DNA of 64,000 nt from JADJGC01 sp964617645 (lineage in GTDB: Bacteria; Zixibacteria; MSB-5A5; CAIYYT01): contig CAZTYE010000009.1 in the NCBI GenBank assembly GCA_964617645.1, positions 62,001 to 126,000 on the forward strand. The letters run 5' to 3'. The notes under the pieces are model-generated. The model worked only from the letters and a program-made list of their open reading frames with translations, did not search any database and was not told the DNA's origin. Position numbers and translations under genes: made by a program. This document shows, in pieces, positions 61,865 to 64,000 of this stretch (positions within the stretch are counted from its first letter, which is position 1; each line of letters starts with the position of its first letter).

Positions 61865-62520
61865 AAACGACACTTCCGGTAATTATCGCGTTTCTTTCCG
61901 GCTTGGCGATGGTGCTTGCCTTTATCATGAGCCCGGGCAAGTCGGGAGATATTGAAGGGGAATTGCTCCAGTGGGTGTCGATTATCGGCGGCTTCACATT
62001 GCTGCTGGGCGTGATCTCGATTGTGCGCGTCAATCTTCGTCCGGTGCTGCGGCGCGAATCGGGATGGTACAACAAGCTCGCGCTCCTCTTGGCTGTGGCG
62101 GTGACCGGGATCCCGGCGATTTTGCCGGTAAGCTGGTCGAGCCGTTTCGGTACCGGAGACAATTCGATTTACGACTGGTTCTTCACCAACATGAATGCGC
62201 CGATGATGGCGACGATGTTCGCGCTCCTGGCCTTTTACATCGCGTCGGCGGCTTTTCGGGCCTTTCGGGCGCGCAATGCGGAAGCGACGTTGCTTCTGAT
62301 TACGGCCGTGTTGGTCATGCTCTGGCGCGTGCCGTTCGGAGAGTTCATGTTTTCAGGGATTCACAAAGATCTCCCGCAGCTAATCAACACCTACATTATG
62401 GGCGGCATCAACGTCTCAGTGCAGCGCGGTATTATCATCGGTGCGGCGATGGGCGCCGCGACGATGGGGCTACGCATCATGCTTGGCATTGAGCGTACCT
62501 ATATGGGAGGCAGCAAGTGA
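61861..62520 (+). CDS. Six-helix membrane protein of unknown function
   Basis: A 219-residue integral membrane protein with about six hydrophobic helices (at about 5-24, 37-56, 72-90, 113-135, 140-160, 190-210). GTG start overlaps the previous stop by four bases. No motif recognised. A conserved-looking loop between helices four and six contains FRARNAEATLL and GGINVSVQRGI. Likely a membrane subunit of the complex encoded by this cluster. Confidence 0.72.
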   Translation: MKTTLPVIIAFLSGLAMVLAFIMSPGKSGDIEGELLQWVSIIGGFTLLLGVISIVRVNLRPVLRRESGWYNKLALLLAVAVTGIPAILPVSWSSRFGTGDNSIYDWFFTNMNAPMMATMFALLAFYIASAAFRAFRARNAEATLLLITAVLVMLWRVPFGEFMFSGIHKDLPQLINTYIMGGINVSVQRGIIIGAAMGAATMGLRIMLGIERTYMGGSK

Positions 62521-63350
62521 CGATTTGGGAAAAACTGGGAGCGATTGACCGCCGTTGGGTTTACCTGGCGGTGGCGATTGCCGTGATTATTCCAGTGCTC
62601 TTCCCGGTAAAGCTGCCGATGGCGGTGACGCCTGAGGCGCGGCGTCTTTTCGATGCTGTTGAAGCTCTTCCGGAAAGCTCGGTCGTCATGCTGACATTCG
62701 ACTATTACGCATCCGCAACGCCGGAAACGCGGCCGGTATCGGTGGCGGCATTGCATCATCTATTCCGCAAGAATATCAAGGTGGTGACGATGACTACGAT
62801 TCCGCTCGGTGGACCGTCGATGGCGAGCGAAGTCACGCGGTTGATGGCGACGAAATACAGCAAAATTTACGGTATCGACTACGTCAATCTTGGTTACAAG
62901 GCTAATTATGTTGCGGTCCTGCTCGGCATGGGATCGGGCATCGAGACGATCTACCCGACCGACCAATACGGCACGCCGCTGAAAGATCTGCCGCTGATGC
63001 GACAAGTGCGGGACTACGCCGACATTGATTTCATCTTCATCGTCGCGGACAACGGCATTGTCGACAATTGGGTGTCGATCGTCAATGCGCAGTTCAGCAA
63101 GCCGATGGGCGCCGGTGTCACCGCGGTGATGGCGCCGAAGTTTTATTCCTATGTGCAAGCCAATCAGATGGTCGGCCTGCTTGGCGGGATGAAGGGCGCG
63201 GCGGAGTACGAGATGTTGGTCAAGGAGGAAGCCATGGCGATGAGCGGTATGAACGCGCAGTCGCTGGTGCATTTTCTGATCATCGGCTTCGTGGTGCTGG
63301 GAAATGTCGCTTACTTCGTCGGCAAAAGGAAGAAAGGCGGCGACCGGTAG
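62517..63350 (+). CDS. Membrane-anchored protein of unknown function
   Basis: A 277-residue protein. One N-terminal helix (about 13-32) and one C-terminal helix (about 250-268) bracket a soluble alpha/beta domain. That domain contains VVMLTFDYYASATPETRPV, YVNLGYKANYVAVLLGMGSG and GAGVTAVMAPKFYSYVQANQ, then GLLGGMKGAAEYEML. The pattern is Rossmann-like, but no nucleotide motif is evident. GTG start overlaps the preceding gene by GTGA, with GGGAGG upstream. The domain could face either side of the membrane. Confidence 0.72.
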   Translation: MTIWEKLGAIDRRWVYLAVAIAVIIPVLFPVKLPMAVTPEARRLFDAVEALPESSVVMLTFDYYASATPETRPVSVAALHHLFRKNIKVVTMTTIPLGGPSMASEVTRLMATKYSKIYGIDYVNLGYKANYVAVLLGMGSGIETIYPTDQYGTPLKDLPLMRQVRDYADIDFIFIVADNGIVDNWVSIVNAQFSKPMGAGVTAVMAPKFYSYVQANQMVGLLGGMKGAAEYEMLVKEEAMAMSGMNAQSLVHFLIIGFVVLGNVAYFVGKRKKGGDR

Positions 63351-64000
63351 TGGAAACTTTCGGCATCTGGGTCGCCGGTTTTCTGACGCTGGCCATCTTC
63401 TCTTTCCTTTACAAGGACAATCCGTTCTACCGGCTGGCAGAGCATATTTTCGCAGGTCTTTCGGCCGGTTACTACATGGGACTGATCTGGCAGGCGGTGA
63501 TCATCCAGCAATTGGCTGATCCGATCAGTCAAGCCTGGGTGGGAATTTCGTCCGGGCCAGACGGCACACAGCATCTGATGAATCTCGTGTTCTTGTGCAT
63601 TGCCGGTCTGCTGGGTGTGATGACCTTTACCCGCTTGTTCCCCAAGATGTCCTGGGTCTCGCGCTATCCGCTGGCGTTTGTGATGGGTAACACGGCGGGT
63701 ATCTACTTGACATCGGAACTGCATGGGCGGCTTCTCGGACAGGTCAGCGCGACCTTCGTCGATCTCACGGGCGACCCGGCGACAGTGATACTCAACGCCA
63801 TAATTTTTGTCGGCGTCATCGTCACGCTGGTTTATTTCTATTTCTCGAAGGAGCATACCGGCGCCATCGGCGTCACCGCGCGCGTCGGCATCTGGTTCAT
63901 CATGATCGCCTTCGGGGCGCATTTCGGCTACACGGTGATGGCGCGCATCAGCCTGTTGATCGGTCGCGTGCAGTTTATCTTCATCGACTGGTTTCATCTG
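63350..64000 (+). CDS. Polytopic membrane protein, cut by the window end
   Basis: At least 217 residues, incomplete at the 3' end. GTG at 63350 shares one base with the preceding TAG. It has about six hydrophobic segments; landmarks are NPFYRLAEHIFAGLSAGYYM near the N-terminus and MSWVSRYPLAFVMGNTAGIY in the middle. No known family recognised. Fourth member of the cluster; further genes may follow outside the window. Confidence 0.7.
   Translation, partial: METFGIWVAGFLTLAIFSFLYKDNPFYRLAEHIFAGLSAGYYMGLIWQAVIIQQLADPISQAWVGISSGPDGTQHLMNLVFLCIAGLLGVMTFTRLFPKMSWVSRYPLAFVMGNTAGIYLTSELHGRLLGQVSATFVDLTGDPATVILNAIIFVGVIVTLVYFYFSKEHTGAIGVTARVGIWFIMIAFGAHFGYTVMARISLLIGRVQFIFIDWFHL

Noticed and set aside
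1..64000. tRNA or rRNA genes, CRISPR arrays, insertion sequences, integrase or attachment sites
   Set aside because: Looked for and not seen: no cloverleaf-like sequences with CCA-type ends, no regularly spaced repeats, no transposase or integrase motifs.

Overview
The window is a 64 kb stretch of a Gram-negative-type bacterial chromosome of moderately high GC, densely packed with genes. I see no mobile elements, CRISPR arrays, tRNA or rRNA genes. Several features point to the Fibrobacteres-Chlorobi-Bacteroidetes (FCB) superphylum. These are secreted proteins ending in paired dockerin repeats of the form SIADAVYLINYIF, thrombospondin type-3 repeats, a PorV-like outer-membrane protein next to a protein with a FlgD-like C-terminal sorting-type domain, a TonB-dependent receptor, and a PagL-like lipid A deacylase. 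The dockerin wording is what I associate with candidate division Zixibacteria; that lineage call is inference.

Layout. 1-5.1 kb: hisS (cut by the window edge) behind a VanZ-like gene, a secreted M28 peptidase with a dockerin, a small exported CxxC protein with a strong terminator, and a YdfG-like short-chain dehydrogenase. 5.1-15.4 kb: a complete C5-route protoheme operon, hemA-C-D-B-L-E-N-H-Y, almost every gene overlapping the next. It is preceded by a regulatory region with two Rex-operator-like palindromes, one of them on the putative -35 box. 15.5-22.2 kb: a TPR/lipocalin-like exported protein, a YchF-type P-loop protein overlapped by a membrane-TPR protein, and a CHASE4 hybrid histidine kinase. 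22.4-28 kb: lon, a MATE transporter, ruvX and mltG. 28-32.3 kb: a 1132-residue secreted metalloprotease with propeller, TSP3 and dockerin modules, divergent from the PagL-like gene.

32.3-39.1 kb: an array of hairpins, a two-gene unit (small exported protein plus a TPR/sigma-54-activator-like regulator with degenerate ATPase motifs), a TIGR00300-type ornithine cyclodeaminase-like gene, a leucine-rich-repeat lipoprotein and an agmatinase-family gene. 39.1-44.2 kb: a five-gene minus-strand signalling operon (periplasmic binding protein, histidine kinase, two lone receivers, receiver-kinase). 44.2-51.2 kb: a long structured leader and a TonB receptor / large secreted protein / PorV trio. 51.2-55.5 kb: an NtrY/NtrX-like pair with an exported protein of unknown function. 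55.6-64 kb: obg, dprA, HPr and enzyme I of the PTS, a phosphoglucose/phosphomannose isomerase, and four tightly coupled membrane-protein genes of unknown function that run off the window.

How the parts fit. The heme operon combines an oxygen-independent HemN with a HemY-type flavin oxidase and may be under redox (NADH) control, which suits a facultative or microaerobic life. The many two-component and sigma-54-activator genes, each beside an exported or envelope protein, suggest heavy sensing at the cell surface. The best candidates for something undescribed are the four-gene GTG-start membrane cluster at the right end, the exported-peptide/TPR-regulator pair, and the transporter-less binding protein that heads a phosphorelay operon.
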